Below, piece by piece: positions 34,453 through 43,702 of a stretch of 64,000 nucleotides of DNA (positions within the stretch are counted from its first letter, which is position 1; the number at the start of each line of letters is the position of its first letter). A program made the translations under genes and the position numbers. The notes under the pieces were generated by a model that was not told the DNA's origin, ran no database searches, and was given only the letters and a program-made list of their open reading frames with translations. The DNA lies in the NCBI RefSeq assembly GCF_014930365.1, contig NZ_JABXWI010000016.1:124001-188000 (forward strand), written 5' to 3'. Source of the stretch: Streptomyces caniscabiei (GTDB taxonomy: Bacteria; Actinomycetota; Actinomycetes; Streptomycetales; Streptomycetaceae).

Positions 34453-36129
34453 GTGAAGCGATGGCGGGCTCTGATCGTGCTCGGGACGGCGCAGTTCCTG
34501 ATGGTGCTGGACACGTCCGTCATGAACGTCTCGATCAGTCAACTGGTCGAGGACTTCGACACCGAGGTCACCGCCATCCAGGCCGTCATCACGCTGTACG
34601 CGCTGGTCATGGCCGCCTTCATGATCATCGGAGGCAGGTTCGGCGACATCCTCGGCCGCCGTCGGCTCTTCTTCCTCGGCCTGGTGGTCTACGGCACCGG
34701 CTCGGCCCTGACCGCCGCCGCGCCCACCCTCTGGGTCCTCGCCCTCGGCTGGTCGGTCATCGAGGGCCTCGGCGCCGCGATGGTGCTCCCGGCCATGGCC
34801 GCCCTCGTCGCCGAGTCCTACCGGGGCCGGGACCGGGCCGTCGCCTACGGCGTCATCGGCGGGCTGGCCGGGGCCGGCATCGCCGTCGGCCCGCTGCTCG
34901 GCGGCTGGGTGACGACCTATCTCACCTGGCGGCTCGTCTTCGCCGGCGAGGTCGTGGTCGTCCTGGCCGTGCTGTGCTTCCGCCGCGTGATCACCGAAGC
35001 GCCCCGCACCGGGCCCCGGCCCCGGATGGACGGCGTCGGCGCCGTACTGTCGGCGGCGGGCCTGGGCCTGGGCGTGCTCGGTGTGCTGCAGAGCAGCACC
35101 TGGGGCTGGGTGCAGCCCCGCAACCCGCCCTTCACCGTCATGGGCTTCGCACCGACCCTCTTCGTCGTCGGCGCCGGAGTGATCGTCCTGGCCGCCTTCG
35201 CGCGCTGGGAGCACCGGCGCACGGCCCACGGCACCGACCCCTTGGTCCACCTGCCCCTCCTGCACGTCCCCGCGCTGCGGTCGGGACTGCTGGCCCTGCT
35301 CAGCCAGAACCTGATCCTGCTCGGGCTGTTCTTCACCATCCCGCTCTACCTCCAGGTCGTGCAGGGCTTCAACGCCTTCCAGACCGGACTGCGGCTGCTC
35401 CCCGTGTCCATCACCATGCTGGTCGCCTCCCTGGTCGCCTCCCGGCTGGGCCGACGGGCCGGACCGCGCCGCGTCGTCCGGCTGGCCCTGGTGACCCTGG
35501 CCGGGGCCATCGTGTGGCTGTTGTCCACCATCGACCCCGTCATCGACGACACCCAGTTCGCGCTGGCCATGGCCCTGCTCGGCATCGGCATGGGGCTCCT
35601 CGCCTCGCAGCTGGGCAACGTGGTGCAGTCCAGCGTGGGCGAGGAGGAGCGCAGCGAGGTCGGCGGTCTGCAGTTCACAGCCCAGAACCTGGGCTCCGCC
35701 CTCGGCACCGCGCTCATCGGATCGCTGCTCATCGGCGCCCTGGCGCAGGCCTTCACCACCCAGGTCGAGGACGACCCCGCGCTCTCGCAGGAGGCCAAGC
35801 GGCAGACGAGTGTCGCGCTCCAGGCCGGGATCAGCTTCGTCCCCACCGATCAGGTGCGTACGGCGGCCGAGCGCGCCGGGCTCCCGCCGTCCGAGGTCGA
35901 CGCCCTCGCCGACTCCTACGCCTCGGCCCAGCTGGACGGCCTGAAGGCGGCGATCCTCGCCACCGGCGGCATCACCCTCGCCGCGTTCCTGGTCACACCA
36001 CGGCTGCCGGGCGGGCGGACGGACGGCCCGGCGCCCGCCACCGCCGACCGCCCGAAGCCGCCGGGCAAGGGGCGATCCGTGCCACGCGGGACCGGCACCC
36101 CGGCCGCCCCGCGCCGCTCGGAACGCTGA
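34453..36129 (+). CDS. DHA2-family (14-TMS) MFS drug exporter
   Basis: 558 residues. LGTAQFLMVLDTSVMNVSIS is the classic DHA2 helix-1 motif D1; GRFGDILGRRRLFFLGLVVY is motif A; GLAGAGIAVGPLLGGWVTTY is the antiporter motif C. About 14 helices and a long C-terminal loop (TQVEDDPALSQEAKRQTSVA) before the last helix. GTG 34453 with GAGG upstream is preferred; GTG 34444 is an alternative, and an open frame continues upstream. Exports a hydrophobic compound, identity unknown. Confidence 0.9.
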   Translation: MKRWRALIVLGTAQFLMVLDTSVMNVSISQLVEDFDTEVTAIQAVITLYALVMAAFMIIGGRFGDILGRRRLFFLGLVVYGTGSALTAAAPTLWVLALGWSVIEGLGAAMVLPAMAALVAESYRGRDRAVAYGVIGGLAGAGIAVGPLLGGWVTTYLTWRLVFAGEVVVVLAVLCFRRVITEAPRTGPRPRMDGVGAVLSAAGLGLGVLGVLQSSTWGWVQPRNPPFTVMGFAPTLFVVGAGVIVLAAFARWEHRRTAHGTDPLVHLPLLHVPALRSGLLALLSQNLILLGLFFTIPLYLQVVQGFNAFQTGLRLLPVSITMLVASLVASRLGRRAGPRRVVRLALVTLAGAIVWLLSTIDPVIDDTQFALAMALLGIGMGLLASQLGNVVQSSVGEEERSEVGGLQFTAQNLGSALGTALIGSLLIGALAQAFTTQVEDDPALSQEAKRQTSVALQAGISFVPTDQVRTAAERAGLPPSEVDALADSYASAQLDGLKAAILATGGITLAAFLVTPRLPGGRTDGPAPATADRPKPPGKGRSVPRGTGTPAAPRRSER

Positions 36130-36171
36130 GGTGGCGGCGGCCGCCCGGCGGGGTGAGAGGAGGCGTTGAGG

Positions 36172-36693
36172 ATGTCCACGACAGGGGAAACCGCGACCCG
36201 GGGCGGGCGCCGTGCGCAGCGTCGGGCCCGTGCCGACTACACCGGCGGCGTCTACGGATCGATGCTCGCCTCCTCCGTGATCATCGGCGCCGGGACCCTG
36301 GGGGCCCACCCCCGCGTGGAACTCGCCCTTCTGCTGCTGCTCACCGGCCTGGTGTTCTGGATCGCGCATGTGCACGCCCAGCTCTTCGGGACCCGGCTGG
36401 CGCAGCGGTCCCTGGACCGCCGGATCGTGAGCGAGGTCTGCCGCGAGGAGTGGCCGATCGTCGACGCCGCCCTCCCGCCGACCGCCGCCGTCGCGGTCAG
36501 CCCGCTCCTCGGCCTCGATGTGCAGGGTGCCCTCTGGCTGGCGCTCGCGGTCGCCGTGGCGGGACAGGTGGGGTGGTCGGTGGCGGCGGCCCGCCGGGCC
36601 CACGCCCCGTGGCGTCTGGTCGTCATCACGGCCTCGGTGAACCTGCTGCTCGGCCTCCTGATCATCGGGTTCAAGCTCTATCTGACGCATTGA
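36172..36693 (+). CDS. small integral membrane protein
   Basis: 173 residues with four hydrophobic helices (YGSMLASSVIIGAGTL; LALLLLLTGLVFWIAHVHAQ; ALWLALAVAVAGQVGW; VVITASVNLLLGLLIIGFKL) and a basic N-terminus. Family unknown to me but widespread in Streptomyces. ATG 36172 with GAGGAGG upstream; 42 bases after the exporter gene. Confidence 0.75.
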   Translation: MSTTGETATRGGRRAQRRARADYTGGVYGSMLASSVIIGAGTLGAHPRVELALLLLLTGLVFWIAHVHAQLFGTRLAQRSLDRRIVSEVCREEWPIVDAALPPTAAVAVSPLLGLDVQGALWLALAVAVAGQVGWSVAAARRAHAPWRLVVITASVNLLLGLLIIGFKLYLTH

Positions 36694-36818
36694 ACCCGGT
36701 GCCCCGCCGTTTCCCTCGACTCACCTCCCCGGGGTGAGGCCAGGTCGGCGTCCCAGGACGGACGATCGCAGAGAAGGAGCGCAGTCCACCCGTACCCGGC
36801 CATGGGGGCACACCGCTC

Positions 36819-37016
36819 ATGCGCTACGAGATTCGCGTCGACGGAAAGCTGTCGAAGGCGCTGACCGGTGCCTTCCCCGAACTGGACCATGTGGTGATGT
36901 CCGGCCACACCGTCCTGTTCGGGCACGTCGTCGACGAGGCGCATCTGTACGGGCTGCTGGCCCGTTGCCAGTCCCTGGGGCTGCGCGTCCTGGAGATGCG
37001 TCAACTGCCGGAGTGA
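36819..37016 (+). CDS. small conserved hypothetical protein
   Basis: 65 residues, MRYEIRVDGKLSKALTGAFP through LGLRVLEMRQLPE. A compact beta-alpha-beta protein with no known motif. Ribosome site weak. Small proteins of this kind are frequent in Streptomyces stress loci; function unknown. Confidence 0.65.
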   Translation: MRYEIRVDGKLSKALTGAFPELDHVVMSGHTVLFGHVVDEAHLYGLLARCQSLGLRVLEMRQLPE

Positions 37017-37078
37017 GCGGCAGCGGCTGCCCGGGGTGAGCCGGGAGCCGCTGCCGCTGGGAGCTTCGGGAGGGGGAT

Positions 37079-38494
37079 TCAGAGCGTTTCGGCGTGGACC
37101 CGGCCCGTGTGCGCGGCCACGCCCAGCGCCTCGAAGTCGCGGTCGTTCCGGTCGGCGTAGGACTGCGCGAACTCGGTGAGCGCACGGTCGAAGCGATCGC
37201 TGCCGCCCAGGTACGCCGCGATGGCGACGGGGTCGCCGGAGCGGGCGTGGGCCCGCGCCAGGCTGGCGCCGCACACCCGGGCGAAGAGCCGCAGCAGACC
37301 CGGATCCATCGTCTCCGGGCGCGCGATGCCCTTCCAGTCACGCAACTGCCGTACGTAGAAGTCGCGTTCGCGCCCGTCCAGACCGACGACATGGGTCCAG
37401 CCCAGGAAGATGTCGCTGGTCGTCTGCATCAGTCGCTGCCCCGACACCACCCGGCGGCCCTGGTTGTCGTAGCTGTCGCCGCCGAGCTGGGCGGAGAGGA
37501 CCGACTCCTGCGCCTCCTTGGCCTGGAGCAGCAGCGGGTCGGTGTCGTCGCGGCCGAGCAGCAGCACGATCCAGCAGCGCGTGCCGACGCTGCCGACGCC
37601 CACGACCTTCCGGGCCATGTCGACGACGTGGTAGCGGCGCAGCAGATGCCGGCGTTCGGACGACAGGGTCCGTACGTACTGCTCCAGCACGTTGTGCAGC
37701 TCCTTCTCCTGGCCCTCGCCTGAGGAGTCCGCCAGCAGGTCCCGGAGCGGGGTGATCAGCGGGGGGTCGGGTGCGATCAGCCGACCCTCGGCCGTGACGC
37801 GGGTCAGTTTCTCGAAGGCCTGCATATGGGTGCGCGTACGGGCCTTCGCTGCCGCCTCGGCCGTACGGCGCCTGCTCTCCTTGTCCATCGACGAGGCCAT
37901 CAGCTCCCGCAGTCGGTCGGCGTCGTCCTGGGCGTACCAGATGTCCAGGGTGCGCATGCCGGCGAACTCACGCATGCGGCGCCGGTACGTCTTCACGCAC
38001 GTCCGCACCGCCCTGTTCTGCTCCTCGGCCGGGAAGCCGTTGGCGCGGGCCGCGATCACGAAGCTGGCCGCCAGCCGTTTCACATCCCATTCGAACGGCC
38101 CGGCCAGGGTCTCGTCGAAGTCGTTGATATCGAAGACGAGATGGCGTTCGGGCGAGGCCAGCAGCCGGAAGTTGAGCAGATGGGCGTCACCGCAGAGCTG
38201 CACCGTCAGACCGGTGTTGGGGAGCGGGCCGAGATCCGACGCCATGATGGCGGCCGCGCCCCGGTAGAAGCGGAACGGGGATTCGAGCATGCGGCCGTAG
38301 CGGATGGGCACCAACTCCGGCAGCCGGGTGACCGACTGACGCTCGATCACCTCGATCGGGTCGGTCCGGTCGGCGTCCGCGTCCGACTCGAACCAGCCGT
38401 GGCAGGACCGGGAGGCACGCTTGCGCGCCTCCCGTCCGTGCGCGGCTCTCTCGGCCACGGTCGGTGTCGCCGTGGATGCGCTCGCACTGGTCAT
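37079..38494 (-). CDS. DUF2252 family protein
   Basis: 471 residues. FYRGAAAIMASDLGPLPNTG, VQLCGDAHLLNFRLLASPER and LVFDINDFDETLAGPFEWDV KRLA are the kinase-like GDAH...N and DFDE signatures of DUF2252; RDDTDPLLLQAKEAQESVL lies later. The fold is related to aminoglycoside-phosphotransferase/HipA-like kinases, but the substrate is unknown. ATG 38494 with a strong AGGAGGT upstream; a very long upstream open frame is not coding. Confidence 0.92.
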   Translation of the reverse strand: MTSASASTATPTVAERAAHGREARKRASRSCHGWFESDADADRTDPIEVIERQSVTRLPELVPIRYGRMLESPFRFYRGAAAIMASDLGPLPNTGLTVQLCGDAHLLNFRLLASPERHLVFDINDFDETLAGPFEWDVKRLAASFVIAARANGFPAEEQNRAVRTCVKTYRRRMREFAGMRTLDIWYAQDDADRLRELMASSMDKESRRRTAEAAAKARTRTHMQAFEKLTRVTAEGRLIAPDPPLITPLRDLLADSSGEGQEKELHNVLEQYVRTLSSERRHLLRRYHVVDMARKVVGVGSVGTRCWIVLLLGRDDTDPLLLQAKEAQESVLSAQLGGDSYDNQGRRVVSGQRLMQTTSDIFLGWTHVVGLDGRERDFYVRQLRDWKGIARPETMDPGLLRLFARVCGASLARAHARSGDPVAIAAYLGGSDRFDRALTEFAQSYADRNDRDFEALGVAAHTGRVHAETL

Positions 38495-38689
38495 GACACA
38501 TACCTCCTGAACCGCCGACCGGCGTACCGTCCACCCTCCTCGGCCGGGCGGTGCGCGGGGATCACCCGCCGGGGGTGATCCCACGGGCGGGGCGGGGCGG
38601 GACGCTGGCCGGGTGAGGTCACCGCGCGCCGCCGTGCGCCAACGGTGCGGAAAGCGGGCCGCGAGGACGCGACGACGCTTGGAGGAACC

Positions 38690-39400
38690 ATGACCGAGTC
38701 CCCTGGCCCGGCACCGCGTACCGGGGCGGACGACCACAGGACCGGTGGGGCCGAGCGGGGGCCCGGGCCGGGGGACCGTGCGCCCGGCCGGGAGACCGCA
38801 GGCGTGCTGGGTGATCCGGCGGAGGCGCTGGGCAGGGTCGGGCGCTCCTGGAAGTGGATCCTCGGGTCTGCGCTGGCCACGCTCGTGCCGGGCGTCATCG
38901 TGCTGGTCTGGCCGGACGGGACGCTGCATGTTCTCGCGGTCCTGCTCGGGCTGTACCTGCTCGCGATCGGGGCGTTCCGCTTCGTCGACGTCTTCGCCCG
39001 GGAGGAACCCGGCGAGCGGTTGTCCGGGCTGCTCCTCGCGCTGCTGTACGTCCTGGCCGGCGTCCTGTGCCTGCGGAACCCCCTGCAGACCATCACGGCG
39101 CTCTCGCTGATCCTGGGGATCGTCTGGCTGGCGACGGGCATCCTCACACTCCACACCGCCCTCGCCGCCAAGAACCTGCCCCATCGGGGCTTCGTCCTCG
39201 GCGTGGCGGTGCTCGGCATCGTCGCGGGGATCGTGGTGCTGGCCCTGCCGACCGAGTCGGCCACGGCACTGACCCGCCTGCTCGGCCTGTGGCTCGTCCT
39301 GCTGGGCCTCGCCGAGGCGACGGTCGCCCTCGCCTGGCGGGCCGCCCTACGCCGGGCGGGCCTCACGGGCTCCCGGGCCCGGACCACGGACGCCGTCTGA
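38690..39400 (+). CDS. HdeD/DUF308 family membrane protein
   Basis: 236 residues. After a 50-residue polar N-terminus come about six helices arranged in repeated pairs: WILGSALATLVPGVIVLVWP, VLAVLLGLYLLAIGAFRFVD, GLLLALLYVLAGVLCLRNP, ITALSLILGIVWLATGILTL, and two more. This is the HdeD (acid-resistance) architecture. ATG 38690 with GGAGG four bases upstream. Followed at 26 bases by the next membrane gene. Confidence 0.88.
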   Translation: MTESPGPAPRTGADDHRTGGAERGPGPGDRAPGRETAGVLGDPAEALGRVGRSWKWILGSALATLVPGVIVLVWPDGTLHVLAVLLGLYLLAIGAFRFVDVFAREEPGERLSGLLLALLYVLAGVLCLRNPLQTITALSLILGIVWLATGILTLHTALAAKNLPHRGFVLGVAVLGIVAGIVVLALPTESATALTRLLGLWLVLLGLAEATVALAWRAALRRAGLTGSRARTTDAV

Positions 39401-39426
39401 GTCTCCCCACCACCCGAGGAGGAGCC

Positions 39427-40851
39427 ATGTTCCCGGGCAACGACTCCGTACCACCGAACTCCGACCCGACCGACAGCACGGACCCGAAGGACGAGACCGG
39501 CCCGGGCGGCGGCACCGGAGCCGGTGAGGGTGTCGCGTCCGGTGGGCACGTGCTCAGCGCGGAGGAGCGGGACGAGTACGAGCGGTTGCGGCGGCATGCC
39601 GGGGTGCGGCACCGGCGGCTGCGCAAGGCGGGGGCCGCCGTACTGCTCGTGGTGACCCTGCTGCTCGCGCCCCTGGCCGTCGTCGCGGCCTGGGTGGAGG
39701 ACACCGTCGCCGACACCGACCGGTACGTCGAGACGGTCGCTCCGCTGGCGTCCGACCCGGCGGTCCAGAACCTAGTGATCGAGCGGCTGACCGACGAGGT
39801 CGTCAAGAACGTGGACGTCAAGGCGGTGACGGACGCCCTCACCAAGGTGCTCGCCGACAACGGCGCGCCGCCGCAGGTCGTGGCGGGCGCCGGCGCGCTG
39901 GACGGCCCGCTGCGCTCCGTGGTCAGGACCGTCGTGGACCGCAACGTCACCCGCGTCATCACCAGCGAGTTCTTCCAGCAGGTCTGGGAGGGCTCGAACC
40001 GGCGGGCACACGCGGCCGTGGTGCACATGCTCACCGGCGAACGGGAGGGCGCGCTGCGTGCCACCGGAGACACCATCCAGCTCGACGTGGGCGCCGTCGT
40101 CGACCAGGTCAAGGAACGCCTCGTGGACGCCGGCTTCGACAAGGCCTCCGCGATCCCCGACAGTGACCGCACGATCACGCTGTTCCACACCGACGAACTG
40201 GGCAAGGCCCAGGACGCCATGCGGCTGCTGAACATCCTCGGCACCTGGCTGCCCGTCATCACGATCGCCTTCGCCGCCCTGGCGGTGTGGACCGCGCCCG
40301 GCCACCGCGTGATGCTGCTGATCACCTCCCTCGGCATCAGCGTGATGATGGCGGTGCTGCTCGTCGCGCTGGCCGTCGTCCGCCGCGTCTATCTGGACGC
40401 CGTCCCTGCCGCGACCCTGCCGCCGGACGCCGCCTCGGCCGTCTTCGACACCTTCCTGCGGTTCCTGCGCGACAGCACGCGCACCCTGCTCGTGCTCTTC
40501 CTGGCCACCGCCCTCGCCGCCTATCTCTACGGCCCCGGGCGGGCCGCCCGTTGGGTGCGGGGCACGGCCGGGCGCGGCACCACGGCCGCCGGACGGGCGC
40601 TGCGGCACGCCGGTCTGAGCACCGGGCGGGCCGGACGCCTCCTGGCGGAACACCCCCGGTGGACCAACGGCGTCGTCCTGGGCGGGGGCGCGCTCGCGCT
40701 CCTGCTCTGGAACCGCCCCACGGTCGGCGCGGTCGTCCTCGTGGCCGTCCTGGTCGTGGCCGTACTGGCGCTCGTGGCGGTCGTCGCCGCGGCGGCGGAC
40801 CCCGCTCCGGACGAGGCTCCGGCCGACGCCGCTCTCACCCGCCCGGGGTGA
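39427..40851 (+). CDS. large integral membrane protein, unknown function
   Basis: 474 residues. Polar N-terminus, one helix at about 70-92, then a long extracytoplasmic domain (DTVADTDRYVETVAPLASDP to about residue 260), then four to five helices (WLPVITIAFAALAVWTAPGH; VMLLITSLGISVMMAVLLVA; TLLVLFLATALAAYLYGPG; two C-terminal). The extracellular part is helical without catalytic motifs. Same operon as the HdeD-like gene; GGAGGAG precedes ATG 39427. Confidence 0.85.
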   Translation: MFPGNDSVPPNSDPTDSTDPKDETGPGGGTGAGEGVASGGHVLSAEERDEYERLRRHAGVRHRRLRKAGAAVLLVVTLLLAPLAVVAAWVEDTVADTDRYVETVAPLASDPAVQNLVIERLTDEVVKNVDVKAVTDALTKVLADNGAPPQVVAGAGALDGPLRSVVRTVVDRNVTRVITSEFFQQVWEGSNRRAHAAVVHMLTGEREGALRATGDTIQLDVGAVVDQVKERLVDAGFDKASAIPDSDRTITLFHTDELGKAQDAMRLLNILGTWLPVITIAFAALAVWTAPGHRVMLLITSLGISVMMAVLLVALAVVRRVYLDAVPAATLPPDAASAVFDTFLRFLRDSTRTLLVLFLATALAAYLYGPGRAARWVRGTAGRGTTAAGRALRHAGLSTGRAGRLLAEHPRWTNGVVLGGGALALLLWNRPTVGAVVLVAVLVVAVLALVAVVAAAADPAPDEAPADAALTRPG

Positions 40852-40964
40852 GGCCGCGCGGCTGTGGTCGTGGGCACGCTGAGAACGGCGCCGACCGTGG
40901 TGCCGCGGGCGAGCCGAGGACGGCAGAACACCTGCCGGGCGAGCGCCCGGAACGGAGGAGAGAC

Positions 40965-41438
40965 ATGAGTGGTCCGACGTACCTCGCGTACGACTACCCG
41001 CTGCTGAGCATCTTCTGGTCCATGCTCCTGCTGTTCCTGTGGATCATGTGGTTCGTGCTGCTCTTCCGGGTCGTCGTCGACATCTTCCGCGACGACGACA
41101 TGAGCGGCTGGGCCAAGGCGGGCTGGCTGGTCCTCACGATCCTGCTGCCGTTCCTGGGCGTCTTCGTCTACGTGGTCGCCCGGGGCAAGAACATGGGCCG
41201 CCGCGAGGTGGCGCAGGCACGTGCGCAGCAGGCGGCCTTCGACGACTACATCCGGCAGACGGCCAAGGGCGGCGAAGGACGCTCCACCAGCGTCGACGAG
41301 CTCGCCAGGCTGTCCGAGATCCGTTCACGCGGCGACATCACGGACGACGAGTTCCGCCGCGCGAAGGAACTGGTCCTGAGCGGCCACGGAGCCTCGGCGG
41401 GCACGGGCGTCGGCCCGACCGCCGCAGGGCACCGATGA
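40965..41438 (+). CDS. SHOCT-domain membrane protein
   Basis: 157 residues. Two N-terminal helices (LLSIFWSMLLLFLWIMWFVL, GWLVLTILLPFLGVFVYVVA; a PLD nuclease-N type pair) and a C-terminal SHOCT motif, ELARLSEIRSRGDITDDEFR RAKELVL. SHOCT tails usually mediate oligomerisation. GGAGGAG precedes ATG 40965. Confidence 0.88.
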   Translation: MSGPTYLAYDYPLLSIFWSMLLLFLWIMWFVLLFRVVVDIFRDDDMSGWAKAGWLVLTILLPFLGVFVYVVARGKNMGRREVAQARAQQAAFDDYIRQTAKGGEGRSTSVDELARLSEIRSRGDITDDEFRRAKELVLSGHGASAGTGVGPTAAGHR

Positions 41439-41481
41439 CGGACCCGACACCCATCGCACGACACCGAATCGAGGCAACGGT

Positions 41482-41895
41482 ATGACCGCCACACACACCG
41501 GACGTATGCACTCGGCCAAGCGGTCACGGCCCTTCGCCGAGGGACTGACGGCCTTCGCCGCCGTCATGCTCATGATCGCGGGCGTTCTCGACATCTGCCG
41601 GGGCGTCATGGCCATCGCGGAGGACGACGTCTTCGTCGCCACCCGCGACTACGTCTTCCAGTTCGATCTCACCGGCTGGGGCTGGGTCCACCTCGCCCTC
41701 GGCGCCGTGGCCGTGCTGGTCAGCCTGGGCCTCTTCCAGGAGTCCCTGTGGGCCCGCGTCGCGGGCGTGGCCATCGCGGGCCTGATCATCATCGCCAACT
41801 TCCTGTCCCTGCCGTACTACCCCGTCTGGTCCATCGTGATGATCGCCTTCTCGGCCTTCATCATCTGGGCCCTGTGCGTGGTCAGGCGCGACTAG
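41482..41895 (+). CDS. DUF7144-like small membrane protein
   Basis: 137 residues, four helices with the conserved start FAAVMLMIAGVLDICRGVMA, central DLTGWGWVHLALGAVAVLV and end LPYYPVWSIVMIAFSAFIIW. The pattern GWGW-H and LPYYPVW is common to a family of uncharacterised actinobacterial stress-associated membrane proteins. Last in the membrane-protein group. Confidence 0.8.
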   Translation: MTATHTGRMHSAKRSRPFAEGLTAFAAVMLMIAGVLDICRGVMAIAEDDVFVATRDYVFQFDLTGWGWVHLALGAVAVLVSLGLFQESLWARVAGVAIAGLIIIANFLSLPYYPVWSIVMIAFSAFIIWALCVVRRD

Positions 41896-42256
41896 GAAGG
41901 ACGCGATCGTCGGTCCGGTCCTCGGGGCGGAGGCCGCTCGACGGATGCCGTGCGTGTCATGGCGGCCTCCGCGGGCGGCCGCACCGCGTCGGAAGGCGGC
42001 CCGGACCGGTCCGTAACCGCGGCCGTGGGCACGGTCGTTGCGGTGGTGTTCCGCGGCGACTCGGACGTGACGGCGGTCGTCCTTCTGTACGCTGCGACGC
42101 CTCTGTGTCGTTCGTGCGTGCGGGGAACGGTGAGTCGCGTGCGGCACCGATCCGTATATCTGCATGCATGTAGAGTCCTGCGGGTTCGGTGATCACGACC
42201 GCCGGACGTACAGGGGGCAGTCGACCGGCCGAGTGCGGCCGAGGCGGGGGAGGCCG
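41896..42256. other. gene-free leader of the LCP gene
   Basis: No gene seen. A TAGAGT at 42171-42176 could be a -10 box; no clear -35. An ATG at 42164 in frame with the LCP gene is an alternative start but lacks a ribosome site. Confidence 0.4.
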
Positions 42257-43642
42257 GTGAGTGGTACGGGTAGGCGGCGCGCGGGCGCCGGAGGCGGGGG
42301 GACACGCCTGACGCGGCGGGGCCGGACGGTGAGCTGGCTCGCCGGCGGCGCGGCACTGCTCGTCCTCGGCGTCGGAGGCGTCGGTGCCTGGATCTACAAG
42401 GACCTGGACGGCAACATCACGGGCGCCGACGTCGACAGCAAGCTCGGCGGGGACCGCCCGGTCAATCTGAGCCCGGGTTCGAAGAACATCATGGTGGTCG
42501 GCTCGGACAGCCGTGACGGGGCCAACGCCAAGTACGGCAAGGACCTGACCACCATGCAGTCCGACACGCTCATGGTGCTGCACCTGCCCGCGAACCGTGA
42601 GTGGGCCACCGTGGTGTCGTTCCCGCGTGACTCCTGGGTCGAGATAGCGGCGTGCGAGAAGGGCGACGGCAGCACGTCGGGCCCACACCTGGCGAAGATC
42701 AACGAGGCGTTCGCGATCGGCGGTTCGGGCGGCGAGGTCGCCGGCGCGGCCGCCTGCTCGATCAGGACGGTCGAGGCCAACACGGGTCTGCGCATCGACA
42801 ACTTCATGTCCGTCGACTTCCAGGGCTTCAAGGGAATGGTCGACGCCCTGGACGGCATAGAGGTCTGCCCCGAGCAGGCCATCAAGGACGACAACGCCCT
42901 CCTCGACATGGAGGCCGGCTGCCAGACCGTCGACGGCGAGACGGCACTGGGCTATGTGCGCACCCGCTACGCCGTCGGCGACGGGTCCGACATCGGGCGC
43001 ATCGGCCGGCAGCAGGAGTTCATGGAGACGCTGGCGGCCAAGGCCAAGTCCCGCCTGACCAGCCCCACTTCGCTCTACGACTTCATGCAGTCCGCCACCA
43101 AGTCGCTGACCACGGACGAGGACCTCGACGGCATCGATCCGCTCTACGACCTCGCCTCCCAGCTCAAGGGCATCCCGAGCGACCGGCTGACCTTCCTGAC
43201 CGTGCCCAACTACCCCCGCGAGGCGGACGTCCCCGCCGACCGGGCCAACATCGTCTGGCAGTACCCGCAGGCCGCCGACCTGTTCACCTCCCTGGCCAAC
43301 GACAAGGAGGTCGACAAGAAGAAGCTCCAGGCGCGGGCCAAGGACGAGCTGATCTACGCCTCCGACGTGCGCGTCCAGGTCCTCAACGGCACCGGGGTCT
43401 CCGGGCGGGCCGCCGCTGTCGCCGAGGAGCTGCGCAAGGCGGGCTTCACCGTCGTCGGCACGGGCAACGCGCCGGAGAACACGGACACCACCACGGTGGC
43501 CCACCCTGCCGACCTCGCCCGGCAGGCGAAGGTCCTCGCCTCTCGGCTGCCCGACGTCAAGGCCGCGCGGTCCGCGGACGCGGCGGCGGGAGTGGTGACC
43601 CTGGTGGTGGGCTCGGACCTCGACCTGGAGAAACTGCGGTAG
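42257..43642 (+). CDS. LytR-CpsA-Psr (LCP) family protein with LytR_C domain
   Basis: 461 residues. Basic N-terminus, signal-anchor helix at about 30-50, LCP domain from KNIMVVGSDSRDGANAKYG through VVSFPRDSWVEI, INEAFAIGG, VDFQGFKGMVDALDGIEVC and ALGYVRTRYAVGDGSDIGRI GRQ (Arg residues that bind polyprenyl phosphate). C-terminal VRVQVLNGTGVSGRAAAVAE is a LytR_C domain. LCP enzymes attach teichoic acid-like or other glycopolymers to peptidoglycan outside the membrane. GTG 42257 with GGGGGAGG upstream. Confidence 0.93.
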   Translation: MSGTGRRRAGAGGGGTRLTRRGRTVSWLAGGAALLVLGVGGVGAWIYKDLDGNITGADVDSKLGGDRPVNLSPGSKNIMVVGSDSRDGANAKYGKDLTTMQSDTLMVLHLPANREWATVVSFPRDSWVEIAACEKGDGSTSGPHLAKINEAFAIGGSGGEVAGAAACSIRTVEANTGLRIDNFMSVDFQGFKGMVDALDGIEVCPEQAIKDDNALLDMEAGCQTVDGETALGYVRTRYAVGDGSDIGRIGRQQEFMETLAAKAKSRLTSPTSLYDFMQSATKSLTTDEDLDGIDPLYDLASQLKGIPSDRLTFLTVPNYPREADVPADRANIVWQYPQAADLFTSLANDKEVDKKKLQARAKDELIYASDVRVQVLNGTGVSGRAAAVAEELRKAGFTVVGTGNAPENTDTTTVAHPADLARQAKVLASRLPDVKAARSADAAAGVVTLVVGSDLDLEKLR

Positions 43643-43702
43643 CGGGACCCGACTCGCCGCGGGCCGACGGTGGCCGGACCGCGGCGAGGGTGCGACGGGG
43701 GA

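Noticed and set aside
34461..36737. 758-codon + frame overlapping the DHA2 exporter
   Set aside because: Arg/Pro/Gly-rich out-of-frame translation of the exporter and next gene.
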